A stretch of DNA of 64,000 nt from Amorphochlora amoebiformis. Taxonomy: Eukaryota > Cercozoa > Chlorarachniophyceae. The translations under genes and the position numbers were made by a program. The notes under the pieces are model-generated. The model had not been told where the DNA came from and searched no databases. It was given only the letters and a program-made list of their open reading frames with translations. Location: contig BAAHQB010000131.1 of NCBI GenBank assembly GCA_054601695.1, forward strand, positions 248,001 through 312,000, read 5' to 3'. Positions 1 through 64,000 of this stretch are shown in pieces (positions within the stretch are counted from its first letter, which is position 1; each line of letters opens with the position of its first letter).

Positions 1-396
1 GGTTGGGTTAGGGTTAGGGATAGGGTTAGAGCGTCTAGTGGGACTTGAGTTAGGGTTAGGGTTAGGGTTACGGTTAGGGTTAGGGTTAGGGAGTCTGTTA
101 GGGTTAGGGTTAGGGTTAAGGTTAAGATTTAATTTAGAGTTGAAGTGCCCATTTGGGTTTCGTTAGCGCTAGGTTTAGTGCTATGGTTAGGGTTTGAAAG
201 ATTATTTGGGGTTAGGGTTAAGGGTTAGGGTTAGAATATCTATTTGGGGTTGAGTTTAGTTTTGGGTTTAGGGTTAAGTTTGGAATGTCTACGAGCTTTG
301 GTTCGAGATAGGGTTAGGTGGGGAAATATTAGAATGCCTAATGGGTTTAGGGTAGCTAGTATTAGGGTTAGGGTTAGACTCTGGGTTAGAATGGTG
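1..396 (+). repeat. degenerate TTAGGG telomere-like array
   Basis: Runs of TTAGGG and one-base variants on the plus strand, mixed with diverged sequence, thinning toward 400. It faces rightward and sits inside the last visible intron of the GH28 gene, so it is interstitial; a left chromosome end would show CCCTAA on this strand. Confidence 0.85.
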
Positions 397-420
397 CACA
401 TATTATATGTAGTAGTAGGT

Positions 421-473
421 TGGTATATATATTTAAGTATATATACATATTATATATATATATATATACATAT

Positions 474-526
<53 letters not shown>

Positions 527-734
527 CCACGAGAGGAGGCTTGGAAAAAAGAGCGAGAGCAGGAGAGAGACCACAAGAAAGAGAGAGAGAAATATAAAGA
601 GAAAGAGAAAGAGAGATGAGATAGCGAGAGAGAGAGAGAGAAAGAGAAAGAGAGAGAGAGAGAGATGTGATAGCGAGAGAGAAAGAGAGAAAGAGATAGA
701 TAGAGAGAGAATGTGATAGCTAGCGAGTGAAAGG

Positions 735-768
<34 letters not shown>

Positions 769-822
769 ATGCGATAGCTAGCGAGAGAGTTTAAGAAAGA
801 GAAAGAGAGAGAGAGAGGGAGA
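421..822. repeat. (AT)n then (GA)n microsatellites
   Basis: AT dinucleotides from 421 to about 530, then GAGA/GAAA purine tract with GATAGC interruptions to 822. All intronic to the GH28 gene on the minus strand, where it reads as a pyrimidine tract. Confidence 0.9.
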
Positions 823-831
823 TGTGGTTAC

Positions 832-1470
832 CTTCCACCAGCCCCAGCCATTCCCGTCGATTGTGGTGAGATATACCCCCTCTCCCTCGATGACGACGTC
901 TGTTAGGTTGAATCCACCGATCAGAGGGGCGTATCTGGTTGTGTATGAGAGTATTTGTATGTTTGTGTATGTGTGTAATATAATATGTATGTATGTGTAT
1001 TTTGTATGGAATTCATATGTATATATATGTATTATATATATGTATATATATATTATATATATTACGTATATTATATACATACATACATACATACATATAT
1101 ATATATATATATCTACATATAGATGTATATGTAATATACATGCATGTATACATAAATATTTGTGTATGTATATATGTGTCTTTGTGTTTATGTACATATA
1201 CACATACATATACACATTTATGCATATATATCAAATACACACATATGGTATTTTAATGTACATGTAAAAATAGGTATATAATACCTACCTACATGTATAC
1301 ATATATATATGTATGAACATATATTTATATTTTTACATATACACGTAGTACATAGTACAGACTTCGTTTTCCCTTACCGAAGTGGTATCTCGGCTCCACC
1401 CCTAATAGAAAAAGGAATATGTATACGTAATACATAATACATTATATATGTATATATTTATGTATATATA

Positions 1471-1516
<46 letters not shown>

Positions 1517-1630
1517 GCATGTACATGAATATATACACGCGCAAAAATATGAGTAATACCTATGTATTTTATATGCGTATTATAGGTGTGCTTATATTAT
1601 ATATGTATATATATATATATAATATATACA

Positions 1631-1671
<41 letters not shown>

Positions 1672-2381
1672 TGATAAGAAATAAGTAAACGAAGAACTAA
1701 AAACAAACACAAGCACACATTAGGCACAATATACACAGAAAGGAACGACGAGAGGAGACAGATAGAGGACACACACAGACAAAAGAGAAGAGCAAAGATA
1801 GACAGAGAGTTCAAGATCGAGATTGAGAGAGGGCAAGAAGGCCCAATTGAGAGAGGAGAGGAGATGGAGGTGAAAGAGTTTGAGAGCGAAAAAAGCTCGA
1901 GAGAGTTTCTAGAGAGCTCTAGAGAGAGACGAAAAGCGTCTAATCGGTCGACACAGAATATCGCAAATGCGAATCGTATTCGGTAGATGACCTAGCGGTG
2001 CCATAGCTAGGCAGGGGCGCAATCACAGGCCACAGGTCTCTGCGTTCTTCTCCGACACCAAGAATCGTGGCTCTGGAAGAAGAACGAGAGAAATACAGAG
2101 AGTGAACACGCAACCGAGAGGAACGGAAGAAAACGAAATGGAGATTGAAAATTCAAAATCGATTGGGATGTCTGTGTGGTTCGTATATATACCCTTTGGA
2201 GAGGTGGAGGGTGAGATGAGACGTCAGGTTGAAGGGGGCAGTTAAGTATACCCCAGGAGGTATGTTGATTCTGCAACCTCCTTCTAAGCTTGCTGCCTGC
2301 AGTAATGGTTTTTACACGTATATGGTTACGAAAGTGTTTACAACATGTATATATACAAGTTGTTGAGACACGAAATTATAC

Positions 2382-2412
<31 letters not shown>

Positions 2413-2771
2413 TACATACAAATGTATAATCTGTGTTTTTATGTATTATATACATATATATATGTGTATTTGCATAGTATATAGTATATACATACATAAG
2501 CACACATACATATCGAAATACAATATTACATATTTTTATATATATATATTATACATATATATATGTATATATATATATATATAATATACGTAATATGTGC
2601 TTTTATGTAAATATATATATATATAAATTTATATATATATATATATGTGTGTGTGTGTTCACATACGTATATAGTGTATTTACATAAGCACACGTACATA
2701 TATATTATACATATACATATATGAATATATCATATATATATATAATATATATATATATATAAATATATTAT

Positions 2772-2808
<37 letters not shown>

Positions 2809-2895
2809 TTATGTATATAAATATAATATCTAGCATATATATATATATATATATATATAAAATGCAATATATATATATACATATATATATTATAC

Positions 2896-2967
<72 letters not shown>

Positions 2968-2968
2968 C

Positions 2969-3026
<58 letters not shown>

Positions 3027-3651
3027 TATATAAGCGTGAATTTAGGAATGTATATATAAATAAATATATAAATATGTACATATAGATATATATATTATAT
3101 ATATATATATATATATTTATTTATATGCAAATATATTTGTATTACATACACGCATTATACATGATGTTTTCGACCCGAGCAATTGCCAAATTGAAAGCCT
3201 CCGAATTGATGCTCGCATTGTCACCCCGAGCGCCAAAGTCCGTCAGCGAGAGCATGTGCTGAGGGTTACGTTTTGTTTTAAGCGTCGGTCGTCTGTTTCA
3301 GTTTCTGTGTTAAGGCATCATGGCTTGGAATAGAGGGATGTACAAGCTCAGCAGGTTCCTTCCTTCTCTTCTACTCTCCTCTTTTTACTCTTCCCTTCAT
3401 CTCCTTTCTCTTTTCTCCTTCTCCTCTCTTTCTGTCGCTTTCTCGTCCCATTCCCCCCTTTCTCTTTCTCCTCTCTCCCTCGGAGTATCCTTCCCGCGGT
3501 CACATCGACTTTGATTTTCTCTTGATTTACTCACCGGACGTACAGGCGAGTTCATGTATTCGTCATATTCAACTCCGATTGGTACACAGTTGCAGTATTC
3601 CAATGAGTTTAGGACGAATAAGCTCACCACGGCCCGAGTTGAAGCACGCAT
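832..3651 (-). CDS. GH28 polygalacturonase-like secreted enzyme, N-terminal part (runs off left edge)
   Basis: Five exons on the minus strand, in transcript order: 3651-3535, 3258-3175, 2296-2193, 1401-1378, 934-832. They join in frame to 144 codons. Exon 1 starts at ATG 3651 with a signal-peptide-like start ([17 protein letters not shown]). Exon 2 has the family N-terminal strand ([11 protein letters not shown]). Exon 3 has [18 protein letters not shown] and the following [13 protein letters not shown]. Exon 4 is only 24 nt but is required for phase. Exon 5 has [15 protein letters not shown] and [10 protein letters not shown]. These are typical of pectinase right-handed beta-helix enzymes (GH28), which hydrolyse polygalacturonan outside the cell. 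The catalytic Asp/His motifs lie further downstream and outside the window. The intron after 832 is at least 831 bp and holds GA, AT and TTAGGG repeats. The exon 2 donor (GTCGAA) is weak but is the only one keeping phase and the normal domain spacing. The exact pectin substrate cannot be told from this part. Confidence 0.86.
935..1377. repeat. AT/GTAT-rich microsatellite intron
   Basis: Intron 4 of the GH28 gene, made of imperfect TATATG, TGTATG and ACATAC repeats. No further exon seen. Confidence 0.8.
1402..2192. repeat. AT microsatellite plus purine-rich intronic sequence
   Basis: Intron 3 of the GH28 gene. Bases 1412-1672 are AT tracts; 1673-2192 is moderately complex and GA-rich on the plus strand, including clusters of GAGAG near 1800-1930. 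I see no exon in it. Confidence 0.75.
2297..3174. repeat. long AT microsatellite intron
   Basis: Intron 2 of the GH28 gene (878 bp), almost all alternating AT from about 2340 to 3150, with a few TGTG and ACAC patches. Confidence 0.85.
3259..3534. other. GH28 intron 1 with CT-rich tract
   Basis: A 276-bp intron. Bases 3357-3480 are a CTCTT-rich tract on the plus strand, so purine-rich in the transcript. The short plus-strand open frame here starting at 3320 has no support. Confidence 0.7.
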
Positions 3652-4109
3652 CTTCTCCACTGAGGATGTGACGAGACCTTTAATCACACGAGTCATTTAG
3701 TCTTGTCACATGTCATATTCACGGTCACTCAGTTAAGTCACATGCACGCCACCAGTCACTCTACGTGACAAATCCGCGGCTGGTCGATGGCTTCTGCTTT
3801 CGTATCTAACCCCGCGGCCCTCACGGGCGGATCGGAGAAGCATGAGACAAGTGAGATTGACTATGTATCGTATACTGGGGATTGGGGTGCTTATATGGAA
3901 CACTCCTGGGCTGCCGGGGCCGGTAGGGGGGATATCCGGAAAGATATGCCGACTTTTTGAAGGAAGTCGGGCGGTTTGTCGCTGTCGGCAGCAGGCCGAT
4001 GGTTGAACAGAGTGTGCAGGTGTTGTGAAAGTGGGTTTTCCCTGGAAATTCTAGAATTTCCTGGAATTTTCTAATTTTTTTGGGATAGATTCAAGAACTT
4101 GCGTGAAAA
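3652..4109. promoter_or_regulatory. putative bidirectional promoter region between GH28 and amine oxidase genes
   Basis: The only GC-balanced stretch without microsatellite between two head-to-head genes. It holds several GTCAC/GTGAC words (3683-3770) and alternating GAA/TTC words at 4045-4071, loosely like heat-shock elements but with irregular spacing. No TATA box can be assigned with confidence because of the AT background. Confidence 0.4.
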
Positions 4110-4177
4110 ATGGATGCAATGTGGAGGCAGGAGAAGGAAGGATGGGAATATTATACATACATTATACATACAAACAT
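4110..4177 (+). other. possible first coding exon of the amine oxidase gene
   Basis: ATG at 4110 opens MDAMWRQEKEGWEYY and a GTACAT donor at 4178 gives the phase needed by the exon at 4902. The 3' half is already AT/ACAT repeat, so this is only a candidate. An acceptor at 4891 instead of 4901 would need a different upstream phase. Confidence 0.3.
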
Positions 4178-4301
4178 GTACATGTACATAAAGGTATATA
4201 TGTGTATATCTGTATATATAATTGTATATATATATTTTTAGATATATAAATATAGCATCTACACATATTTATATAATGTACATATATGCATATACTAATA
4301 T

Positions 4302-4333
<32 letters not shown>

Positions 4334-4374
4334 TACACATATACATACATACATATGCATATACACATATATAT

Positions 4375-4464
<90 letters not shown>

Positions 4465-4505
4465 GAAAGATATACCGGTATATATATATATATATTAATA
4501 TAAAT

Positions 4506-4668
<163 letters not shown>

Positions 4669-4697
4669 AAAGATTATATATATATATATATGCATAT

Positions 4698-4764
<67 letters not shown>

Positions 4765-4835
4765 AAAGATATACTGATATATATATATATATATGTAAAA
4801 GATATACTGATATATATATGTATATATATATATAT

Positions 4836-4873
<38 letters not shown>

Positions 4874-4901
4874 AATATATATTATATGCAGTTGTGTACA
4901 G

Positions 4902-27974
<23,073 letters not shown>

Positions 27975-28884
27975 ATCGAACCAGAACAAAATTAATTTGA
28001 AGGGGCTAATGAATACTCTCGACTCAGATAGTAAATCGTTATTGCGTATGCAAAGGGGTGGAAATCTTGCAATGTGGGTGTGTTAATGTAAAGCTTGTTC
28101 TATATATAACTAGTATATAACTAGACTGGACGCTATATGACGTGTATAATACAATAACATAAATAGTATAGCTGGAACCTAGCTGTCCGAGCAACTATAA
28201 TATGATATACGCGATCGTGCGTACATGTACAAGCGTTCGTACAGGTAAGTATAAGTATTGTTCACTGTATACGTACGTACATACACGTTGATACGCATGT
28301 ACGTGCGTATCCATAGTGACGTCAATATGATCACTGTATACGTATGCCAGTATCTAGTACATGTCAAGTACGTATACGTACGTACGTGTCATACGTATAC
28401 GTATTGTACATGGCCGGATTGTAGAATTTATCTGGTTAATAATCTAAATGAGATGATTGTCTGTCTAGGTTAAGCCTACACTAGTATAGGATGCCAGTGT
28501 CTTGCTGGAGTATGCGTACGACACATCGATATATCGCGATGATCTCCAGATGATATATATCCCTAGTCTAGTAGTGTATGTCGACATCGATATCGTATTA
28601 TGCACATACACGCATCTATAATAGCTATACTAAATCTAGTAGATAGCTACTAGATCTATATGACTATATCTAGTGCTAATGATTATATGCCATGTCATGC
28701 ATGATGATCATCTAGATCCTAGAGATCATATCATGGCAGTACTATAGCAGTAGTAGATACTAGAGATAGTCTAGATAGTAGAGATGAGTCAGATGACAGT
28801 ATACTCTAGTGAGCTCAGTATCTACTAGATCTAGGGTATCTCTAGGCTACATCTAGATAGTATATATGTGTATATATGTGTGTG

Positions 28885-28915
<31 letters not shown>

Positions 28916-29531
28916 TGTTATATATATATATATATATATATATCTAGATATATATATCTAGATATGTATGTGTGTGTGCTATATATGTGTATAGTACACT
29001 ATATACACATATGACATATAATATAATATATATGTGTGTGTGTGAGAGAGATTTACACACACATGCACTATACAGGTATTTCACTGCAACACAATTACAC
29101 TAGCTAGACCCTAGATCTAGCAGATACTGTAGTCATGTCTGCATGCATGCACACAGATACATTCACACACACGCACACACACACACACACATACATATAT
29201 ATATATATCCTAATAAATTCTGTCAGTGAAATCGGTTAACGGTGATCAAATGCATATTAGACTCGGACGGCTCAATCAGTTGACTGTGCATAATCATTTC
29301 TGTAAGTAGTGACGTACCTACAGCTTTGTTGCTCTTCATCAACGATAAGACCCAAACCACCTCTCACTCCCATATTCTGCGATACTCATTTTCGCCCTCA
29401 GAATCATTGTCTTGTAATAACGATTCCGCCGTGCATATGGGAAGAAGACTGCTCTTTGAGGATTTCATGCGCACATCAGCTGTCTCTCACGGAGGTGTTC
29501 ATCGACAGAGTTAGATTCAAGAGTATTTTCG
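27975..29531. other. convergent intergenic region, CTAG-rich
   Basis: Lies between the amine oxidase stop and the phosphatase stop. Bases 28200-28400 are dense in palindromic TACGTA/CGTACG words and 28490-28860 in CTAG, TCTAGA and GATC words. Bases 28861-29220 return to AT, GT and CA microsatellite. I see no gene and no clear AATAAA signal. Confidence 0.6.
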
Positions 29532-30734
29532 TTATACTGTCGAGAGGAGTTGCATCATATTTTCTCGGAACCTAAGTAATAATACGCCGTTCAAACATTA
29601 TAAAACCATGTACACATATACATACACAGAAGATTATATATATATTATATCCCTGCAACGTTAACCTGAATCTTTTGATGAGGAACGGCCTTATGTCGTC
29701 CATGCTTTTTAACTTACGAAGGAGCTGTAGAACCTACAAGCGGGGTATTTAAAAAATGGATGGTAGTTTATCGTCGCGAGCATACGTTGTACCTTAGGGA
29801 GCTCATTATCCACAGGAGAATCATAAAATGACATAATTGGAATAACGTTATCTGGACTTGCCAGCATCGCGCAGGGATTGTTATCGATTAAGACAATCTG
29901 TATCACAGCTTGAGTAAGTATCTGCATGACAGATGTTAGACGTCGTAAATACCCTTTGCATACTCCGTCCAAGCTTGCTTATATCTTTGACATATGGCTG
30001 CCCCTGTTAAATGTGTAGAAGATGAGCACATACAAAAGAGCAACATTCTGGCGATACCTTAAACGTGACGGTGGAACTCCGATACAGTCGGTGTTGTATG
30101 CGACATGCCAAATCCGCCCTATCCAAAACAGGTTGGGCATATAATGGGACGGCGGCGGTGAACACCACAACCTATCATTGATCAACAAAATAGTAAGCAA
30201 GAAACGTCATTCAAGGATGTTGATTACCTCGAACTCCTTTGATAGATTAGAGAGAAACTCATCTAATCCTGGACGTTTGTATACCTACAAGCAAAGCAAA
30301 AAGTGATTAATACCCTCACAACACCCCAGAATCACACCGATCTCTCACCTTAACCGTCTCAGGAGGTGAATTGCTATCCAATTTAAGCTGAAACTTGAAG
30401 TCGCATGGACGCTTTGCTGTCTGCCTCTCCTCAGTCTGACGATAGTTGTTTTTCGTCTCGAACTGGCTGTGTAGCAGCGTCTCATCCTGCATTTCAATGA
30501 TTCTCAAACCGACACATACTCCCTAGCTGAGAGCCTTACCATATCTAAAACAACAGTAATCTTCCCCTCATCTTCCTTCTTTTGTTTCGGGAGTATCCCA
30601 TTGTACGAGGACTTTGACAGAATCTCTGGGTGTCGCAGGTTATGATTTTTCCTGTTCTGCTTGCGATTTTTCCTCGAAGAATTCTTAGTTTCCTGTGATC
30701 TGTCGGCCCGAGCGCTCGACTGGCCCGCACCCAT
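29532..30734 (-). CDS. FCP1/SCP-like HAD-family protein phosphatase
   Basis: Eight exons in transcript order: 30734-30540, 30486-30349, 30284-30228, 30171-30058, 30003-29953, 29897-29793, 29733-29666, 29571-29532. Total 768 nt, 255 residues, stop TAA at 29534-29532. HAD motif I is VVLDMDETLLHS (residues 61-72, catalytic DxDxT at 64-68, split by intron 1). KRPGLDEFLSNLSKEFE follows, then motif II VVVFTAA with YAQPVLD, HRLYR, KDISKLGR (conserved Lys), and motif III IVLIDNNP with DNVIPI. These are diagnostic of the NIF/CTD-small-phosphatase family, which removes phosphate from Ser/Thr residues. The N-terminus MGAGQSS fits an N-myristoylation signal and is followed by a basic Lys/Arg/Asn-rich tail, suggesting membrane attachment. 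All introns are 53-94 bp with no microsatellite. The specific substrate cannot be told. Confidence 0.95.
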
Positions 30735-30750
30735 TCGGTGCCACACAGTA
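30735..30750. promoter_or_regulatory. 16-bp gap between divergent start codons
   Basis: If both start codons are right, the phosphatase and the plus-strand gene share overlapping 5' leaders here. No motif is readable in so short a space. One of the two starts may really lie further out. Confidence 0.3.
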
Positions 30751-36933
<6,183 letters not shown>

Positions 36934-37847
36934 CCGGGCTTTCGATACTGCATGTACAGGACGGTAAGAACTAATGTTGGAACTATGACTAGTCTAGATA
37001 TCCTAGATAATTACCTGAATCCGGCATGACCACATTATGGCATGTACTCTAAGTACTTAAATGTCTACATGTACGTTATAAACTAGCACTGAGCTACGAG
37101 GCCTTCTGTACTAGATGCAGTATTGTAGCTAGTGTAGTTTGTGCATAGTAGTACTTGTATCTGTGTGTATTTGCATACCATATCCAGCACAGACTTATAT
37201 ATCATGATAACAAGATCATTCTACTAACCGTTAGAGCGGCCTCGGTACACAACCTAGACAACGCATACTGATTCTTTTTTGTTTTAACCGCTAACGAGCG
37301 TGTTCCTAGTACCGGTTTATTAATATATTAAATTTATGATCGATCCAACGCAGTTATCTAGATATATGTATATATACATATATACCCTAGATACCGTTAT
37401 CGCGCGCGTATGCGTGGTATGGACGAATTCGTTAATCTACTAGTCTGTGGTATCTTGACGCTTAGCTACAGCAGCTACTAGATCTTCTATATCTTGTGTA
37501 TAGTGACTCTTGATATATACTAGATATAGTACCAGAGTACTATCTAGACTATGAATCTACGCATAATACTAGTAATATTGCACTGATGCACTATCTAGAC
37601 TAGAGATTCAAGAATCACAAGTTATCGATTTTTATTAAGTGCGAATTTTATCATTGGCAATACTGGATCATATTCTATCTAGTTTAGATACAAGATACAA
37701 CATAGGGCATTACAACAAGGTCCTGTATCTAGAATATGAAGTAGATAAAATCTACTAGATCTAGGCTAAGTCGACACGGTTGCATGGTTATACATATATA
37801 TATCAGTATATGTATATGTATACATACAATATATATATATATATATA

Positions 37848-37897
<50 letters not shown>

Positions 37898-37923
37898 CAA
37901 TACGCTATTCTAGTGGATGCTGA
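36934..37923. other. convergent intergenic region, CTAG-rich
   Basis: Between the stop of the plus-strand gene and the stop of the membrane-protein gene. Bases 36985-37780 are ordinary-complexity sequence with many CTAG/TCTAGA/GATC words, like 28490-28860; 37790-37905 is AT/GT microsatellite. No open frame or RNA gene is supported. Confidence 0.6.
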
Positions 37924-39589
37924 TTACTCGTCCTCGTCCCGACAGCACTCAAACCCAAAGAAGCGATCCAAAAAGTTTTGAATAGGTTCTGGCGCACGGA
38001 CCATAGCATAGTACTGGCAGCACTGGATGGCCACGATTGTTAGGTATTGGCTGATATCTGTCAGAAGATTGTATGTCTGGGATTCGTTCGCAACTTCCTC
38101 GTCATAATTTCCTCCGTAGAGTATCTGGGTAACGGCATTGGCGAGAAGGCACAGGAAGATGACCGTTCCAATGATAGGTATGAATCGAATGTAGATATTA
38201 ATACGCTTAACGACCGCTCTAGCCCTTCTGATCTTGGTACTTTTCTTCTTCGCCTCCTTATTCTTGCCCGACAGGTGCGTCGAGGAAGAGGTTATTTTAT
38301 GGCTGAGATGGTAGCCACCAAGCTTGGAATCAGACTTAGTGGTCCTGATTTGCGAATGATTTTGACCCGTGAGATTGGCCTTGGAGTCAGCGTGCAGGTC
38401 ACGACAACTCACTTCGCGTTTCGGTGATGGCATGGTTTGCAAATTGGTTAATGACGGCTGGGAGCTCTTGTCGCCTTCCAGGGATGGTGGAATGGGTTCC
38501 AAGGGGCTTGGGAGAGTATTATGGGAGCTTGCGTCGTTTGGCTTGATTCGGCTGAGACTCGCAGGTCGTGAAGAGTCGGCGATGGAATGCGACAGGCTAC
38601 CGTGTATGGCCTGGAGGACCTTACGGAGGCGCAGGAATGAGATTTCGGCGTAAGGCGCTGCGAAAGAGACGATGATGAGTGAGGCGGCGTGGCGGATAGC
38701 ATTGGCTCGGTTGTCTTTCGTCACTATTGTGGTGACCACCTGGTTGATCGTTGTGTCATATTAATAGTAAGGAGAAGAAGTGGGAGGTGCTACATACCGC
38801 CGCCAGGTTGAGGATGATCGATACCCATGCAGTCGTTTTATACATCATAGGCATGTTCTTAGGGAGCTTCTTACTCATATTTACTGCTGCATACTGAGCG
38901 ATCGCCAACACATAGCTTATGTATAAAGCCGTCAGCAAAATGATGAGCTGCAGAGAAATATTTACAAATCGATTACTCCTCTAAAACTAGTCGTGATATA
39001 TGAGAACGTGAGAACAGGCCTGCTGAAGATGTTCATGTATGTTGCATGTTCACGAGCCGCGGAAACAACTTTATGTCGCGTGTAATGTGAACTGGGTTTT
39101 TGGTTAGCACATACCATCGACAAAGTCCCAAATATAAGGAAAGCTTGCCATCCAAAGTATAGAGGCTCGTGAGCACCCTGAAAGTAGATCAGATGAGATG
39201 AGATGAGATGAGATCAGATCAGATCAGATCAGCTCAGACACAAAGCCAACTGTGTGCATCGTTTGTTTTATACCAAGAACCATATGAAAGTAGCCACGCA
39301 TGATGCCATATTTCCCCTGTGTATAGTTCGAAACTCGTTTATTCAAGTATTAGGTGTCGTTATGTACGTCATTATATATACGCGTTGATGTGATTGGTCT
39401 TCGCATACCAGTGCAGCGTTTTCTTTGTTGGGGGAACCTTGTCCGGAGTCAGCAATTGGAAAATATTGTTCAGCCCGACCAACAATATGAGAAGCAGCCG
39501 AATAGAATCTGAGACATCACCGTGTGTCATATTTCCCACCATTATTAAAAAGTATATCCACCTGATACAATCCAGCCCACAGATGCCAT
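37924..39589 (-). CDS. multi-pass membrane protein, probable seven-helix topology
   Basis: Six exons in transcript order: 39589-39562, 39508-39409, 39316-39274, 39177-39115, 38947-38798, 38739-37924. Total 1200 nt, 399 residues, stop TAA. The ATG at 39589 is the first in a frame compatible with exon 2. Hydrophobic segments are at about residues 12-30, 44-58, 65-97 (long, maybe more than one pass), 117-135, 143-160, 310-335 and 360-376. Residues 162-308 form a polar Ser/Pro/Lys-rich loop with a basic KEAKKKSTKIRRARAVVKR cluster just before the sixth helix. The tail is acidic and Cys-containing (FECCRDEDE). The large basic loop between helices five and six resembles receptor-type seven-helix proteins, but I see no diagnostic GPCR motif, so transporter or orphan membrane protein remain possible. 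Introns are 53-167 bp and free of AT tracts. Confidence 0.9.
39186..39236 (+). repeat. AGATG/AGATC pentanucleotide repeat
   Basis: About ten pentamers, switching from AGATG to AGATC midway, in the short intron between exons 39274 and 39177. It is the only microsatellite in this otherwise compact gene. Confidence 0.85.
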
Positions 39590-39857
39590 GGCTTGCACAC
39601 TTCAGGGGTAGAAGTTACCGTAGAACATAAGTAGTAGTATTTCTCCTCAGGTCTTTTTGGATTAAAGGCCTTATATATTCAGAGTTAAAGGTCGGAAACG
39701 TATTAATATTTTTACAGTGATATGGTATAATATTATTGGGACCATTCTTTTATCGTGAAAAGGAGCCATGGCCCCATGGATGATATATTAGAGGTCAAGT
39801 TGATATATTGGGTTCCGATTTCGGAACCGAGGAAATAAAAAAGGAGACCCAAATCGC
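39590..39857. promoter_or_regulatory. putative bidirectional promoter between membrane-protein and basic-protein genes
   Basis: A 268-bp stretch between divergent start codons with ordinary complexity and no AT microsatellite. No specific element can be assigned. Confidence 0.4.
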
Positions 39858-63497
<23,640 letters not shown>

Positions 63498-63527
63498 GTA
63501 CATATCTCTATATTTACAACATATGTG

Positions 63528-63584
<57 letters not shown>

Positions 63585-63627
63585 GTGTGTGTGTGTATGT
63601 GTGTACATACATGTTTAAACAAACATC

Positions 63628-63670
<43 letters not shown>

Positions 63671-63754
63671 CATATATTAACATCTACATATGGTAGTTGT
63701 ATACATATTATATATATATGTATATATGTATATATATATATATAGATAGATACA

Positions 63755-63759
63755 TATAT

Positions 63760-63821
<62 letters not shown>

Positions 63822-63823
63822 AA

Positions 63824-63898
<75 letters not shown>
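63755..63898. repeat. near-perfect (AT)n tract
   Basis: More than 140 bp of alternating AT with one interruption near 63819, typical of the AT expansions in almost every intron of the plus-strand genes. Confidence 0.95.
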
Positions 63899-63900
<2 letters not shown>

Positions 63901-64000
63901 TATATCTACGAACGATACACATAATATCTATATTTGATGCGTATGTAATTCAAATATGTATGTAGATATTCACACACACCTATATATATATATATATATA

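Noticed and set aside
1-396. True chromosome end at the left edge
   Set aside because: The repeat faces the wrong way for a left telomere, is degenerate, and lies inside a gene that continues leftward.
3320-3514. Plus-strand open frame starting MAWNRGMYK
   Set aside because: Lies over intron 1 of the GH28 gene and is mainly a CT tract read as Ser/Leu.

Overview
This window is nuclear DNA of an intron-rich eukaryote, probably a protist or alga. GT-AG introns split nearly every gene into exons of about 10-130 bases, and codon phases match across almost every junction I checked. TTAGGG/CCCTAA arrays occur inside the chromosome, and (AT)n microsatellites make up most of the rest. I cannot name the species. 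Exons total roughly 7.3 kb (about 11%). Most long open frames rich in Tyr-Ile, Arg-Glu or Ala-Arg are simple repeats read as protein and are not genes.

Six protein genes alternate strand strictly (-,+,-,+,-,+), giving three head-to-head pairs. Pair 1: the N-terminal part of a secreted GH28 polygalacturonase-like enzyme (minus, 3651 down to 832, running off the left edge), and a flavin amine oxidase of at least 31 exons (plus, about 4902-27974) whose N-terminus carries a small SH3-like domain. Pair 2: a compact FCP1/SCP-type HAD phosphatase (minus, 30734-29532), and an unrecognised protein (plus, 30751-36933). Pair 3: a compact multi-pass, possibly seven-helix, membrane protein (minus, 39589-37924), and a long unrecognised basic protein of more than 30 exons (plus, 39858 to beyond the right edge).

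The two compact minus-strand genes have introns of about 53-170 bp with almost no microsatellite. The three plus-strand genes are inflated by AT tracts, telomere-like arrays, CT tracts, a GC-dinucleotide tract, SINE-like fragments and an inverted dispersed element. The two convergent gaps (27975-29531 and 36934-37923) are ordinary-complexity DNA rich in CTAG.

The most unusual signal is that introns of the plus-strand genes repeatedly contain decayed copies of a neighbouring exon, usually its 3' end together with the splice donor. At least a dozen exons show this, in one case as four successive copies. Local exon/splice-site duplication followed by decay and AT-repeat growth seems to have shaped these introns. 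Telomere-like repeats also abut or supply splice sites several times.
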